NCBI RefSeq assembly: GCF_040939455.1
Contig: NC_134120.1
Location: forward strand, 57,861,001 to 57,925,000
DNA from: Microcebus murinus
Taxonomy: Eukaryota; Chordata; Mammalia; Primates; Cheirogaleidae
Length of the DNA: 64,000 bases
Direction: 5' to 3'
Shown here piece by piece: positions 1-13,004 of the stretch (position 1 is its first letter; the number at the start of each line of letters is the position of its first letter). Under the pieces are notes generated by a model. It was given only the letters and a program-made list of their open reading frames with translations. It had not been told where the DNA came from and did not search any database. A program made the translations under genes and the position numbers.

Positions 1-207
1 TCTTCAGTTGTACCTTGAGGATATGAAAGACTTCCTCTGACACTTGGGGCTCATCACACCAGTGGTTGTGGCAGATATGTTCAGGAAATGGGGGTGTGGG
101 CAGTAGCTCTAACACTGAAGTGCTCCTTTATCCCCTCCAAATCACTGCCTGAGGATCACTGATCTAGAGAGAATAATTCTGTAGTGTTAACACTGTTAAC
201 ATGAGGG

Positions 208-1077
208 TTTTTTTTTTTCCATTTTCATATGTGCTTTATTAAGTCTATCCACAAATGATAAAAGTATACAGAAATGTATGTGATACAAAATACGGGTCAA
301 GAAGAAATGTATTATTTACATTGAGATTATCTACTGGTGTGTGTAGATAGTTTAAATTAGCTGCAAGAAATTTTATCTAGACACGCACCTGCCTAGTGCT
401 ATGAGCTGGTATTTACTGGGCAGATTAATTACAAATATTTCTCTCTTCCTTTAAATATGATCAGGCAGATGCAGAGGCTGCTGCTCATAGTGAGTGCATT
501 CTAAATGCCTCAGTTTAAAAGGGATTTAAGGAATTCATAGCTGTCAGGATGACATTCTTTGTGAAGAAGTCCTGAACTCTTCTTTTCAAATAGTTTTTGT
601 TTTATTACTTTTGTCATCAGTTCTTTGGTTTTCTGCATTTCTCTTTTTAAGAAACATGATGTACCGGAGATACCAATGAGATTTTCAAGCACTCTACTGC
701 TCTCCAAAGCCTGTATACTAATTAAATTTTGCATTATCTCCATGATTTCTTCTGATGATTTCTCAACTTTAGATAGCAACATCATGAATTCATCATTGTC
801 TTCCATTGAAGATTCCTTTCTTTCAGTTAAACTGAGAGGATTACATTTTTTTCTCTTTCCATTTGATGGTCCATTTCTGTGCTCTTGTTCTTCAGAACTT
901 CTGGGAGAAGCAAATGGGCTCATTTGACAAGTTCCAGTTGTTGGAGAGTAAGGTATAATACTTTGTTTCCTTGTGATTTTTTAAGAATCAAATGAATTTT
1001 CTTCTACCAGACCATCCAATTTCAGTGATCTTTTAGCCAGCATTTCGAGATTCAGGGAAGCACCACTGCCACTGGAC
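208..1077 (-). pseudogene. ITGB3BP: ITGB3BP (CENP-R) processed pseudogene
   Basis: This is an intronless, reverse-transcribed copy of the mRNA for ITGB3BP (beta3-endonexin/NRIF3, also centromere protein R). Reading the minus strand, a short 5' UTR is followed by an ATG at 1043-1041 and a frame that runs 177 codons to 510, the normal length of the family. Recognisable stretches are KRSLKLDGL, ENSF, ITRK, YSPTTGTCQ, SSEEQEHRNG, DNDEFMMLLSKVEK, SEEIMEIMQNL, IQALE, ENLIGIS, FLKREMQKTKELMTKV and DSYEFLK. Codon 21 is TAA (981-983 on the + strand), probably from TCA, so the full protein is not made. From the next Met (923) 137 codons are open with no frameshift. The 3' UTR, an AATAAA (complement of 235-240) and an A-tail (T-run 208-218) complete the copy. 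It lies antisense in PTPN2 intron 2. An Alu abuts its 5' end. The parent gene has introns, so this is not the functional locus. Confidence 0.92.
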
Positions 1078-1391
1078 TTTTTTTTTTTTTTGAGGCAGAG
1101 TCTCACTATGTTTCCCTGGCTAGAGTACTGTGGTGTCAGCCTAGCTCACAGCAACCTCAAACTCCTGGGCTCAAGCCATCCTTTTGCCTCAGTCTCCCGA
1201 GTAGCTGGGACTACAGGCATGTGCCATCATGCCAGGCTAATTTTTTCTATGTAGTTTTAGTTGGCTAATTAATTTCTTTCTATATTTAGTAGAGATGGGG
1301 TCTCACTCTTGCTCAGGCTGGTCTCGAACTCCTGAGCTCCCGCCTCAGCCTCCCAGAGTGCTAGGATTATAGGCGTGAGCCACTGTGCCGA
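1078..1391 (-). mobile_element. Alu at the 5' end of the ITGB3BP retrocopy
   Basis: Full-length dimer with the strepsirrhine TTGGCTAATTAATTTC linker. Its T-run (A-tail) begins exactly where the retrocopy 5' UTR stops. No clear duplication was seen. Confidence 0.88.
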
Positions 1392-1873
1392 GAGTACTCT
1401 TTTATATAATATAATCTTTACATAAGTCTGTTTTCCTCTCTTTCCTCCAATAGTGCTCTATAACTGTTTATGAAAAAATTAAACTTTTTTAGCATTATCA
1501 TACTAGACCTTTTGGGAACACACCTCTAAATTTTTTCTAGCCATTTTCCCATAAATTATTCATTTCAGGAAAACTGAATCACTTGGAATTTTATTGACTG
1601 TTTTTCAACACCTCAGTGTCTTCAAATATGTCATTCCCTTTTTGAAATATTCTTCTCCTTCCCTCATTTTGACCCATTTCAATCAAAGTCCCCTTCTACA
1701 AATATCAACTCAACAACCACTTTCCCATGAGTGGTATTCTCATCGAATAGAGGAGTTCATGGAAATAGGCAGTAGATGGTGGTTCATTTTCACTAAGTCC
1801 AGATGGGCCCAAGAATGTGTTTTTTAAAAGCTCTTGGGATGATACTGATACACCTTTTCTGACTGGTAGTCAT

Positions 1874-1967
1874 CATATCATTTAAATTTGTGTTTCTGTA
1901 CATAATAGATACTTTACAGTCATATCATTTAAATTTGTGTTTCTGTACATAATAGATACTTTACAGT
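1874..1967. repeat. exact 47-bp tandem duplication
   Basis: Two head-to-tail copies, 1874-1920 and 1921-1967, each beginning catatcattt and ending ttacagt, are identical over all 47 bp. The unit is not part of an Alu or LINE that I recognise. Confidence 0.97.
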
Positions 1968-2734
1968 TGTTTGTTCAGGAAACCAGCTGTATGTCTGATG
2001 CTATGCTGTGTGGTGAGACTACAATGATGAGTGTACGCTCATTGTCCTCTGACAATTTACAGTATAGTTGAGGAGATAAATATGTAATTATAGATACTGC
2101 TGGATATGACAGTGTATTGGTGGAGCTGACAAGAGGCACTTAGCTCTGCATAAGGAGTCAGGGATGGCCTTTGATAGAATGAATGGTAGCCTGTGAGATA
2201 AAAGGGAATGGAAAAATAATTTTTAAAAAAATTCAGTCCCGGATCTTTCTTTTTAAGTTTGGATTTAGCAGGTCTAGAAATCTGTATTTTTAAATAGTCT
2301 TCTTACATGATTCTTTTAAACCCACTTTGGCACCAGTACTCAGACTGACATATGGAAACTACATTTGGAAGTCTGAATATGGGAAACTTAAAGGAAAAGG
2401 CCAATTCTGAAATAGAAAGAATTTGAAGAAATCCACAATTATCCTATAATTGGCACAACTCAGAGTTGCCTCAGTTAGCTATGAGACAGCATAAAAGAGA
2501 TGGGCTAGAACTTGGTTGTTTGAAAAGAGAGAAGTAGGTTTTAATGGTCACCTTGGGAATGTGTTTATGTTATTAGAGATTATTGCCAAATTTTGAAATA
2601 TTCCTTACTATTTGATATACAGGTAGAAATCTGTTTACTATTCTAAAAGGAAGTGCCAGCAGTAGTTTAGTGAACTGTCATCTCTTTTCACTGGACAGTC
2701 AATTTCTGTGTTGGCAGAGGGTGGTAAAAAATAC

Positions 2735-3060
2735 ATAACACAGATTTACCCTTCTAGACATTGTAGGTGTACATTACTGTATTATTAACTGTGTATGCAT
2801 TGTTATACAATAGATTTCTAGAATTTTCCCATCTTGAATCACTATACACCTTGAATAACAACTCTCCAGCATTTTCTTCTCCCCTGAACCCCCATCCTCT
2901 GGCAACTGCCATTCTACTTTCTAAGAGTTTGATTATTTTTAGATACCAAATATATAATGGAATCATGCAGTTTTGTCTTTTTGTGATTGGCTTATGTCCC
3001 TTGACATAATATTCTCAAAGTTCATCCTTGTGAAACAGCCAGATTTTGAAGGAAATTAAC
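2735..3060 (-). mobile_element. old LINE-1 3'-end fragment
   Basis: On the + strand it has the familiar order 'ctggcaactgccattctact', 'gagtttgatt', 'ggaatcatgcagt', 'ttgtgattggctta' of old LINE-1 3' UTRs in antisense. Diverged, boundaries approximate. Confidence 0.65.
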
Positions 3061-3402
3061 ACAGACTTATGGTTCCAGTAGTATGTCAGGTTATATAGTC
3101 CATAGTTTGTTGCTGTTACAAAACAAGAAGATTCTCAATAAATAATCTTTTTTTAATGAGTTACTGGGTATGGAAGAAGTAAGAAAAACTTCTAGGCTTC
3201 CTGCCTCCCCCTTAATGATCTCAGCAAATGGCATAGCTACTTTAAATTAAATGTTGATGTTAGCCTTGAGATTTGTATGCAGCTAATAAAGTAGCCTCAA
3301 CATGTATTAAGTAAAAATGAATAGAATTATGGGGAGAAATTGACAAGTCCATGTTCATGGGCTTCTTAAGAAGGAAGACAGTATTTGTAAAGAAGTAAAT
3401 CA

Positions 3403-3705
3403 GGCCAGGCATGATGGCTAATGTCTATAATCCCAGAACTTTTGAAGACTGAGGCAAGAGGATCCCTTGAGGCTAGCTAGCAGTTCGAGACCAGTCTGGG
3501 CAACATAGTGTCTTTACAGAAAAATTTAAAAATTATCTGGGCGTGGTGCATGGTGGCGTGTACTCACAGTCTTAGCTACCTGTGATGCTAAGGTGGGAGG
3601 ATGGTTTGAGCCCAGGACTTTAGGCTACAGTGAGCAATGATTGTGCCGTTGCACTCCAGTCTGGGTGACAGAGTGAAAACCTGTCTCTTTAAAAGAAAAA
3701 AAAAA
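3403..3705 (+). mobile_element. old Alu
   Basis: Diverged dimer starting ggccaggcatgatggc and ending in an A-rich tail; lacks the lemur linker, so probably of an older J-like class. Confidence 0.85.
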
Positions 3706-3931
3706 TTTGTACAACACTGTTAATACGAAAAATATAGAGAATCCTATATCCAACAATTAGAAAATGCATGTTCTTATAGGACTTATGAGGACTTATGTAA
3801 AAAGAAAAAAAAAAAGGACCATCAACTAGGCTATAAAGTAAATCTTGAAATTTAAGAATTGCTATATTATAGGCCATATTCTCTGATCTTAATGCAAATT
3901 ATCAATTATTAAGAAGAAGATAAAAATTCCA

Positions 3932-4216
3932 GGCTGGGTGCGGTGGCTCACGCCTGTAATCCTAGCACTCTGGAAGGCCGAGGCGGGAGGATTGCTTGGG
4001 CTCAGGAGTTCTAGACTGGCCTGAGCAAGAGCAAGACCCCATCTCTACTATAAATAAAAAGAAATTACCCGGGCATGGTGACACATGCCTATAGTCTCAG
4101 CTATTTGAGAGGCTGAAGCAGGATTGTTTGAGCCCAGGAGTTTGAGGTTGCTGTGAGCTAGGCTGACGCCATGGCACTCTAGCCCAGGCAACAGAGTGAG
4201 ACTCTGTCTCAAAAAA
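3932..4216 (+). mobile_element. Alu
   Basis: Starts ggctgggtgcggtggc; flanked by aaaattcca on both sides. Inserted in the LINE-1 at 3705-5815. Confidence 0.9.
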
Positions 4217-4724
4217 AAAAATTCCATAAATTTGGAAATTTTAACATTTCTAAATAATACGGAGGTCAAGACAAAGTCACAATGAAAACTTAAACTTAAC
4301 TACTTACCAAAACTTGCATAAAGCAGCAAAAACAGTACTGCCCAAAAAACATATTGCTATAAATGTTTATATTAAAAACAAATGTTATGCTGTCTAACCT
4401 AATTTAGAGTAAAAAATAACAGAATAAGCACAAAGCAGTAAGGGAATAATTTAAAACAAAGAACAGAAATAGGAATAAAAGTTATAATACAAAGAACCAG
4501 CAAAACCAAATGTTAGTTCCTTCATAAGACTACTAAACTCTGGCAAGAGTGAGCAAGAACAATCAAACAGAGAGAGGATACGTATAAACAATATTAAGAG
4601 AAAAAGGGGAACATAAACACAGATGTAAAAGGAATTAAGTGAATTGAATACTGTGAATGATTTTGTGATAATAAATGGGATCATTTAGGAGAAATGGAAC
4701 AGATTCCTAGAAAAACATAGTTTA

Positions 4725-4917
4725 ATTGGGTGTCGGGCAGGTGGGAGGGGGTAGAAGGGGACGGGTATATACAAACATAGTGAGTGAGATGTGCAGCGTT
4801 TGGGGGATGGTCACGCTTGAGGCTCTGACTCGAGGAGGGAGGGGGGCATGGGCAATATATGTAACCTTAACACTTGTACCCCCATAATACGCTAAAATAA
4901 AATAAAGAAAAAGAAAA
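4725..4917 (+). mobile_element. 5'-truncated LINE-1 3' end with target-site duplication
   Basis: The G-rich 3' UTR block and the terminal 'gtacccccataatacgctaa' followed by an A-rich tail are what I associate with lemur LINE-1 families. It is flanked by an exact 15-bp duplication, gaaaaacatagttta, at 4710-4724 and 4918-4932. This shows target-primed insertion of a ~190-bp truncated copy into an older LINE-1. Confidence 0.9.
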
Positions 4918-5363
4918 GAAAAACATAGTTTACCAAAACTGACTCATGCAGCAGTACAGAGTCTGAAAAGTCCTGTTACGGTTAAAGAAATTAATTGGGC
5001 TAGTTGGTTTTGCAGGTGTATTTTATAATGAAGCAAACTCTCCAAGATAATAGGAAAAAAGAGAATACTCCCATTTCTTTCTATGAGGCCATTATAGAAC
5101 TTTGCTAGCCAAACCATTCATTAACGGAAATGAAAGTTCTAAGCCTATCTTCCTTGTGAATATAGCTGTAAAAATCCTAACAAAAGTTTAGCAAACTGAA
5201 TACAGCAATATATAAAAAAGATAATATGTTATGTTCATATTAACTTTATTTTAAGAATGTAAGTGTCGCTTCATAGAAAATCTCATAAATATAATTCATA
5301 GTGCTGGTGATTAATAAAAACTACATGTAGCAAACTAGATAGAACTTCAACAACATCACTCTT

Positions 5364-5684
5364 TTTGAGACAGAGTCTCGCTTTGTTGCCCAGGCTAGAG
5401 TGAGTGCCATGGTGTCAGCCTAGCTCACAGCAACCTCAAACTCCTGGGCTCAAGCGATCCTCCTGCCTCAGCCTCCCAAGTAGCTGGGACTACAGGCATG
5501 CACCACCATGCCTGGCTAATTTTTTCTATATATATCAGTTGGCCAATTAATTTATTTCTATTTATAGTAGAGACGGGGTCTCACTCTTGCTCAGACTGGT
5601 TTCGAACTCCTGACCTTGAGCAATCCGCCCGCCTCGGCCTCCCAGAGTGCTAGGATTACAGGCATGAGCCACCGCACCAGGCCT
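5364..5684 (-). mobile_element. Alu, lemur type
   Basis: Exact 14-bp target-site duplication acaacatcactctt at 5350-5363 and 5685-5698; short A-tail. Confidence 0.95.
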
Positions 5685-6152
5685 ACAACATCACTCTTAA
5701 TGATGACATGATAAAAGGATACCCACTGTTACCACTTCTACTTAATATTATGTTTTTGATCCTGGCCAGTATAGTAAGCAGGAATAAGAAATAAAAGGCG
5801 TAAGAATTGGAAAGAAAAGAACCTGTCATTTTATCTGTTGCTATATAACAAACTAAGCCAAACAGTGGCTTAAAACAATAACAATTGTTTGTTATGTTGA
5901 CAAATCTGGGGGGTGACTGGGCTCAGATAGGTGATTTTTGCTCAAGGTCTTTTGTTCAGTTGGTTGTTCAGCTGGGGCTGGAGTCACCTGGAAGACTTCT
6001 TCATCTGTTGTTGACTTTTATGACCTCAACTAGGGCTGTCAGCTGGAACACTTACACATGGCATCTCCATGTGACCTGGAGTTCAACACAACATGTCAGC
6101 TAAGTTTTAAGGGTGAGCATTCTTAAAAAGCCAGGCATAAGCTGTATTGCCC

Positions 6153-6434
6153 TTTTTTTTTTCTTATGAGACAGGGTCTCATTCTGTTCCCCAGGCTGGA
6201 GCAGCATAGCTTGCTGCAGCCTTAAACTCCTGGACTCAAGGGATCCTCCTGCCTCAGCTTCCTGAGTAGCTGAGACTACAGGCACACATTACCATGCCTA
6301 GCTAATTTTTGAAATTTTTTGGAGATGAGGTATGGCTTTATTGCCCAGACTTTTGAATTCCTGGCCTCAAGTGATCCTCCCACTTTGGCCTCCCAAAGTG
6401 CTGGGATTACAGGTGTGAGCTATCATACCTGCCT
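6153..6434 (-). mobile_element. old Alu
   Basis: Diverged, without the lemur linker. Probable duplication tattgcc at 6145 and 6436. Confidence 0.85.
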
Positions 6435-7605
6435 TTATTGCCTTTTGTGATGTAGGCTCAGAACTTGCACATAACTTCCAGCACATTCTGTTTGTTAGGA
6501 CTGAGTCACTAAGACCTTGTATGTTGAAAGGGAGAGGATTAATATTATATTGATTGTTGGAAGAAGTATCAAAGAATTATGAGTATGTTTCAAAACCACC
6601 ACAATTACACGTGCTATGATTTTCTTCACAGATAAATCCCTGAAAATGTGTAGACAGATCAAAAAATTAAGAAACACTTTGGTAGTCTCAGAATTATAAG
6701 ACAGTAGACCTTCAGATATTAAAAAACATTTATACATTATAAGAAAGTAGTTGTTACCCTTCTTAGTAAGAAGATTTAAATAAAAACTGTTTTATAATAG
6801 TTATCAGAATAAGTATAGATTTATTATAAATTTTATGTGTAACTATAATATTAAGTAAATATTTGCTGATATCCCTTCTAAAGTTTGAAAATAAAGACCA
6901 ATTGTCAGTTTAGTACTTTACATTCTCAAAATCTATTCTTGACAGTTTTTTTACTTAAAGGTTTTCTCATTAACTGTTAGGGCTTTGGTCTTTGGATTTG
7001 TGCTTTTAATAATTTATTTCTACAGGTTATTGATGCACTGGAGTATTTCCAAGAAATAAGAACTAGAACTCTTAGTAAAGAAGCTAGAATTGATTAGATA
7101 GGAAAAGAAAAAACCTAAACAGAGCAGATAGCTCTGTTTGATCTGTCAGATTGATAGCTGACTTTAGATACTTGTCCTTTTATGTGGAAAAAGGAATTCA
7201 TTATCCTGTGTTAAACCCAAAGCAGAACTAGAGTGTTCACGAGTGAATAATAACATTTGTGAATTTCATAAGCTGATCTTTCTTACTCCCAAGAGCTGTT
7301 TAAACATACAAACTAACCCTCTGAACTAGTACGCTCATTATTGTAGATGGTTTTCTCATTATCAGAGACTTTGTAGAGAATATTTGTGAGTGAATTATAG
7401 AGGGCTTCATCAGATGATTTTGAAATATTTCTTGTATGCTTCATTTCCTGCCACCGTTTGTCCCTTTCTCCTCCTTCTCCCATTCACCTTTCTTCTTACA
7501 CAGTTGATTCCTTAACAGGTACAGCCCTTTTTTTGGACTGATATTAAAAAACATTGTGCATAATTTTTGTAATCTCTGAATAATAGGTTAATAAAGGAAG
7601 TATTA

Positions 7606-7941
7606 GGCCGGGCATGGTGGCTCATGCCTGTAATCATAGCACTCTGGGAGGATGGAGGGGGGCGGATCGCTTGAGGTCAGGAGTTTGAGACCAGCCTGAG
7701 CAAGAGTGAGACCCTGTCTCTACTAAAAATAGAAAGAAATTAATTGACCAACTAAAAATATATGGACAAAAAATTAGCCAGGCATAGTGGCACATGCCTG
7801 TAGTCCCAGCTACTCGGGAGGCTAAGGCAGAAGGATTGCTTGAGCCCAGGAGGTTGAGGTTGCTGTGAGCTAGGCTGACACTACAGCACTCACTCTAGCC
7901 TGGGCAACAAAGTGAGACTCTGTCTCAAAAAAAAAAAAAAA
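7606..7941 (+). mobile_element. Alu, lemur type
   Basis: Duplication aaggaagtatta at 7594-7605 and 7942-7953; linker 'aattaattgaccaactaaaa' present. Confidence 0.95.
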
Positions 7942-8479
7942 AAGGAAGTATTAAAGATATCATTAAGCTTCCCCTTTCCTCTGCCTGAATAATTCAGTCT
8001 AAAAGTCCATGATGTTAGGAGCCCACATGTGGAAGGCATGTAAGTAGGGTTGGTGACGTCCTTGAAGGGGGGGCCTGTGTGTGAAGAGTGGGGGAAAAAC
8101 CAGTGTGAGCCCTGTAGTGTTAGATTAGCATTAGTGTATCAGTGTGTAGATGCGTGGTTTTCAGTGAATTTGGATATACAGATAGATATGGATGTAAGTG
8201 TATGAATACATACATATATTCCCTAGCTCTGTCCACTGAGTTTTGGGAGTAGTGACACTGTATTATCATTGGGCATGCTTGGCTTTTGATAGCCAAATTT
8301 TATTCTCCACTAAGAGGAAAATAGGGCTCCTTGAAGAAATGGCTGCATCCAGGGCTAGGACAGGGAAAATATAAGAATAGCATGGAATGTCTTGTCGTGC
8401 CAGAACATAAGAACATGCTCAAAAAATGTTGAAGGCATGTAAGAAGGACACAAAAGCCAGCTTGAGCCTGCTGGCCCGA

Positions 8480-9360
8480 ATCTGGGCTAATTTGAGCATC
8501 AAAATAAATAATGATTATAACCTATTGAATAAAATAGGAATCCATAAACCTATATTGACATAAAGAAATGAATGAATAAATAGGCAATAGGGAAGGTTCT
8601 ACCTTTGTATAGGTTGCCAACTAATAAATGTTAAAATGGATGCTAAACTTGGTGAGTGAAAATTTGATGAGGAACAAGGTATTTATGTAGTCTTAAAGTA
8701 TCTCTTTAAAAATATTTATTAAATACAAAGAGGGGAACATTATACAGTGGAGAAGTCTGGCTTACACTATCCTTAAACAAGTGACCAATAATGGAACACA
8801 TCACATGAAAATCCTGAACCACCTGATAAGGTGCAAGGAGCACAGAGCATCACTCTTGATGAACCTATGAAAAATGCATACACTAAACTCATTTGTGGAG
8901 AAATATCAGGCAACTCACATGGAGAGACACTGTACAACAACTGACATATCATCTTCAAAAGATTTTTTGTTTTTTTTTTAAATGTTTCAAAACTTTATTT
9001 TCAAAATCCCAAAAGGTTAAAAAAGACTAGGAAAGACTGAGGAATGGTTCTGGATTGCAGGGGACTAAAGAAATATGACATCTAAATACAACGTGCTATT
9101 ATAGATTGGATTCTTTTTTGGATATTTTAAGGACATTATTGGGACAGTTGGTGAAACTCGAATGGGGTCTGGATCAGTAAGCATCACTGTTAGTTTTGTG
9201 ATTTTGATGGCTGTTCTGTGTCATTGTATAAAATGCACATAAACAATACTTGGGTAATGAGGCATTTTGTTAGCAATTTGCATCTTGATTCAGGAAAAAG
9301 TTCTTTGTGCTTCTCTTGGAATTTCTCTGTAGGTTTTTAAATTCAACATGTGAATTTTAA
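8480..9360 (+). mobile_element. old LINE-1 3' UTR-like segment
   Basis: Contains '...gactaggaaagactgaggaa', 'ggggactaaagaaatatgac' and 'gttggtgaaactcgaatggg', a series typical of old LINE-1 3' UTRs. Diverged; family uncertain. Confidence 0.5.
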
Positions 9361-9450
9361 AAAATATATTGGGGTACTAAATTTTAGCCAGCACACAGAG
9401 TCAATAAAAGGCATACAGATTGGAAAGAAAGAAATAAAACTGTCCCTATT

Positions 9451-9784
<334 letters not shown>

Positions 9785-10735
9785 AAAACTGTCCCTATTT
9801 GCAGATGACATGATAGTCTATGTAGAAAATCCCAAGGAATCTGCCCCCAAACCTCCCTAGAACTTAATAAGCGAGTTAAGCCAAGTTGCTGTATGTGAGA
9901 TCAGCATACAAAAATAATTGTCTCCCCCAAGAAAAACCAATTATATTTCTGTATATTACCAATGAACACATGGAAACAAGATTAAAAACACAGTGTTTAT
10001 AATTGGTCTAAGAAAATGAAACATTTTGGGACAAATCTAACAAAATATGTATAGAACCTGTATGTTGAAAGCACCAAAAGGATGATAAAAGGCTGATCTA
10101 AATAAATGGAGAGACTGCCGTGTTCATGGATTGGAAGACTCAGCATAGTGAAGATGTCAGTTCTCCCCAAATTGTTCTATAGATTAAACATAATTTCTAT
10201 CAAAGGTTAAGGAAAATTTTTGTAGATATAAACAAGCTTATTTTAAAATTTATGTGGAAAGGCAAAGGAACTACAAAATGGCTAAAATTATTTTGAAAAG
10301 GAAAAATAGAGGAATCACTGTACCTGATATTAAGATTTCCTGTGTAACTTAATCAAGACTGTGTGATGTTGGCAGAGGGATAGACACATAAGTCAGTGGA
10401 ATAGAATCCAGAAATAGAGTCATAAAAGTATGGCAAACTGATTTTTGAGAAAGGTGCAGAATAGTTTAATGAAAGAAAGATAGGAGATTCACAGCCCAAA
10501 AAGAGGAATCTCAACCTAAATCTCACACCTTATATAAAAGTTAAGATGGATCACAAATGTAAAAGCTTTCAGAAAAAAAAACTGGAGAAAATTCAGGATC
10601 TAAGGCTAGATGAGGGATTCTTAGAAATGATATCAAAAGCACAAACCATGAAATTTTTAAAATTAATGAATTTCACTTAATAAGATTAAAATTTTTTGCT
10701 CTGCAAGAGATCCTGTTAAGAGAATGAAAAGATGA

Positions 10736-11047
10736 GGCCCTGTGCAGTGGCTCAGACCTGTAATCCTAGCACATTGGGAGGCTGAGGTGGGAGGATCATT
10801 TGAGGCCAGGAGTTTGAGATCAACCTGAGCAATAAAGCAAGACCTTATCAAAAAAAAAAAAAAAATAGAAAAAACTAGCTGGGCATGGTGGTGTGCACCT
10901 GTAGTCCTAGCTACTTGAGAGGCTGAGGCAGTACAATTGCTTGAACCCAGGAGTTTAAGGCTGCAGTGAGCTTGATGACACTACTGCAATCTAGCCCATA
11001 CAACAGAGTGAGACCCTGTCTCAAAAAAAAAAAAGAAAGAAAAAAGA
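10736..11047 (+). mobile_element. old Alu inside LINE-1
   Basis: Starts ggccctgtgcagtggc; A-rich tail with GAAA units. Diverged. Confidence 0.85.
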
Positions 11048-12177
11048 AATACAGACTGGGAGAAAATGTAAACCATGTATCTGACAAAGAACTTAAATCT
11101 GGAATATATATAGAACTCTCAAAATTTAACAGTGTTCTGTGGTTGACATTCTCTGGGCAAAAACCCCACAAAACTTAACAGTAAAAAACACTCCAGTTAG
11201 GAAATGGACAAAATATATGAACACAGATGGTAGATATGAGCACATGAGCATATGAAAAAAATCATTAGTCATTAGGAAAATGCAAAATAAAATAGTGGTG
11301 ATGGGGTACCACTAGACATCTACTAGAACAGCTAAAATGTAGAGGCCATAATATTCTAAGAATGCAGAGAAACTGGATCTCATACATGGCTGGTAGGAAT
11401 ATCAAATGGTGTAGCCACTGTAGAAAATAGTTTGGCAGTTTCTTAAAAAACTCAACATACACTTATCTTACATGACCCAGCAGTTGCACTCCTGGGCATT
11501 TATCCCAGAGAAAGGCAACCTTCTGTCCATATAAAAATATATACATGAATGTACTTAGCAGCTTGTAATAGCACTAAATTGGAAACAACCCACATGTCCC
11601 TTAGTGGGTAAGTGGTTAGGGTTTGGGTGGGGAAGGGTGTGACCACCAAGGGGCGGCACAGGGACCTTTGTGATAATGAAATTTTTCTGCATCTTGATTG
11701 TGGCGGTGGTTACACGAATCCATACGTGATAAAATTGCATAGAACTGCACACACTTATACGAATGAATGCCTGTAAAACCGGGAAATTGGAATAAGGTCT
11801 GAGGATTGTACCAGTGTTTTTCCTTGCTTCTGAATTTGATGGCCTTCTTGAACTGGGTCCTGGGCAGCACACTGCTGGTATTGGGGCTCCGTGGTGAACC
11901 CGAGAGGGTCCCTGGCTGCAAAGAGTATACCTCTGATAAGTAGCCTGCTCCTGGCTGGAGGCCTGGGTGCTGCCCCTGCCTTCTGCTGAGTGGTTGGAAT
12001 CTTGTCTAACAGTAGCCTTTTAACAGAGGCCCCTGGTGTGTGCCACAGTTCTCCTGTGGGGAGCCCTGCCCTGGAGCACTCACACTGGAGCAGGGGAGCA
12101 GCGGCAGTGTGCAGGGAGAGTACTCTGTCATGGGAAACGTGGCCCTGCTTCCAGGACCACCAGTTATACTCAGAATC

Positions 12178-12190
12178 GGGGGGGGGGGGG
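12178..12190. repeat. G13 homopolymer
   Basis: Thirteen consecutive G on the + strand just upstream of a TG-rich stretch and an Alu. Prone to length errors in sequencing. Confidence 0.9.
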
Positions 12191-12226
12191 TGGTGTGTGT
12201 TTATATCTTAAAATACAGATACATGA

Positions 12227-12557
12227 GCCGGGCGCGGTGGCTCACGCCTGTAATCCTAGCACTCTGGGAGGCTGAGGCGGGCGGATTGCTCGAGGTCAGG
12301 AGTTCGAAACCAGCCTGAGCGAGACCCCGTCTCTACTAAAAACAGAAAGAAATTAATTGACCAACTAAAAGTATATATACAAAAAAATTAGCCGGGCATG
12401 GTGGTGCGTGCCTGTAGTCCCAGCTACTTGGGAGGCTGAGGCAGGAGGATCACTCGAGCCCAGGAGTTTGAGGTTGCTGTGAGCTAGGCTGACGCCACGG
12501 CACTCACTCTAGCCTGGGCAACAAAAGTGAGACTCTGTCTCAAAAAAAAAAAAAAAA
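12227..12557 (+). mobile_element. Alu, lemur type, little diverged
   Basis: Duplication aaatacagatacatga at 12211-12226 and 12558-12573; intact gccgggcgcggtgg head. Confidence 0.96.
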
Positions 12558-13004
12558 AAATACAGATACATGATGAAGTAGAACTTTTAAATTCCTGTAA
12601 ATTTTTAAGATAAATTAGGAATTACCAAGGAATTTTGTACTTTCATATCCATGTAGGGTATTAAGGAGAATCTATTGGTGAAAATAATCAAAAAGGACAG
12701 CTCCAGTGCAGCCATTCCATCTTTTAAGAAAACAGGCCCAGGAGCACTGACCATCACAGGGCGCTAGTGTCTCAGTAACTGAGGTGCCTGCAAGGAAGAT
12801 GGGGAGAGGCTTACTGATTTTGTTATTTGAAGTGAAGATTAGTATATCTTATTTTATATAAGAGGAAAGCTATCCATTTTCCAAACCACATTAATGAAGT
12901 TTACCTATTTTGTAAAGATATTTTCCTAGGCATTTTTTGGATTTCAGAGACTTTCAGCAATAGGTTAGGGCTTTTTCAGTTGAGAATGTGTGGAATTAGG
13001 ATTT

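Larger units (their letters stand above)
3705..5815 (+). mobile_element. degraded LINE-1 ORF2 region
   Basis: Pieces such as 'ggctataaagtaaatcttg', 'gcaagagtgagcaagaacaa' and 'ccactgttaccacttctact' follow LINE-1 ORF2 order on the + strand. Interrupted by Alus at 3932 and 5364 and by the truncated LINE-1 at 4725. Many stops; dead. Boundaries approximate. Confidence 0.65.

Noticed and set aside
625..927. 100-codon plus-strand ORF
   Set aside because: It is the antisense shadow of the ITGB3BP retrocopy.
11555..11921. Minus-strand ORFs of 101-105 codons
   Set aside because: They lie antisense to the 3' region of the LINE-1 at 9365-11930 and resemble no known protein.
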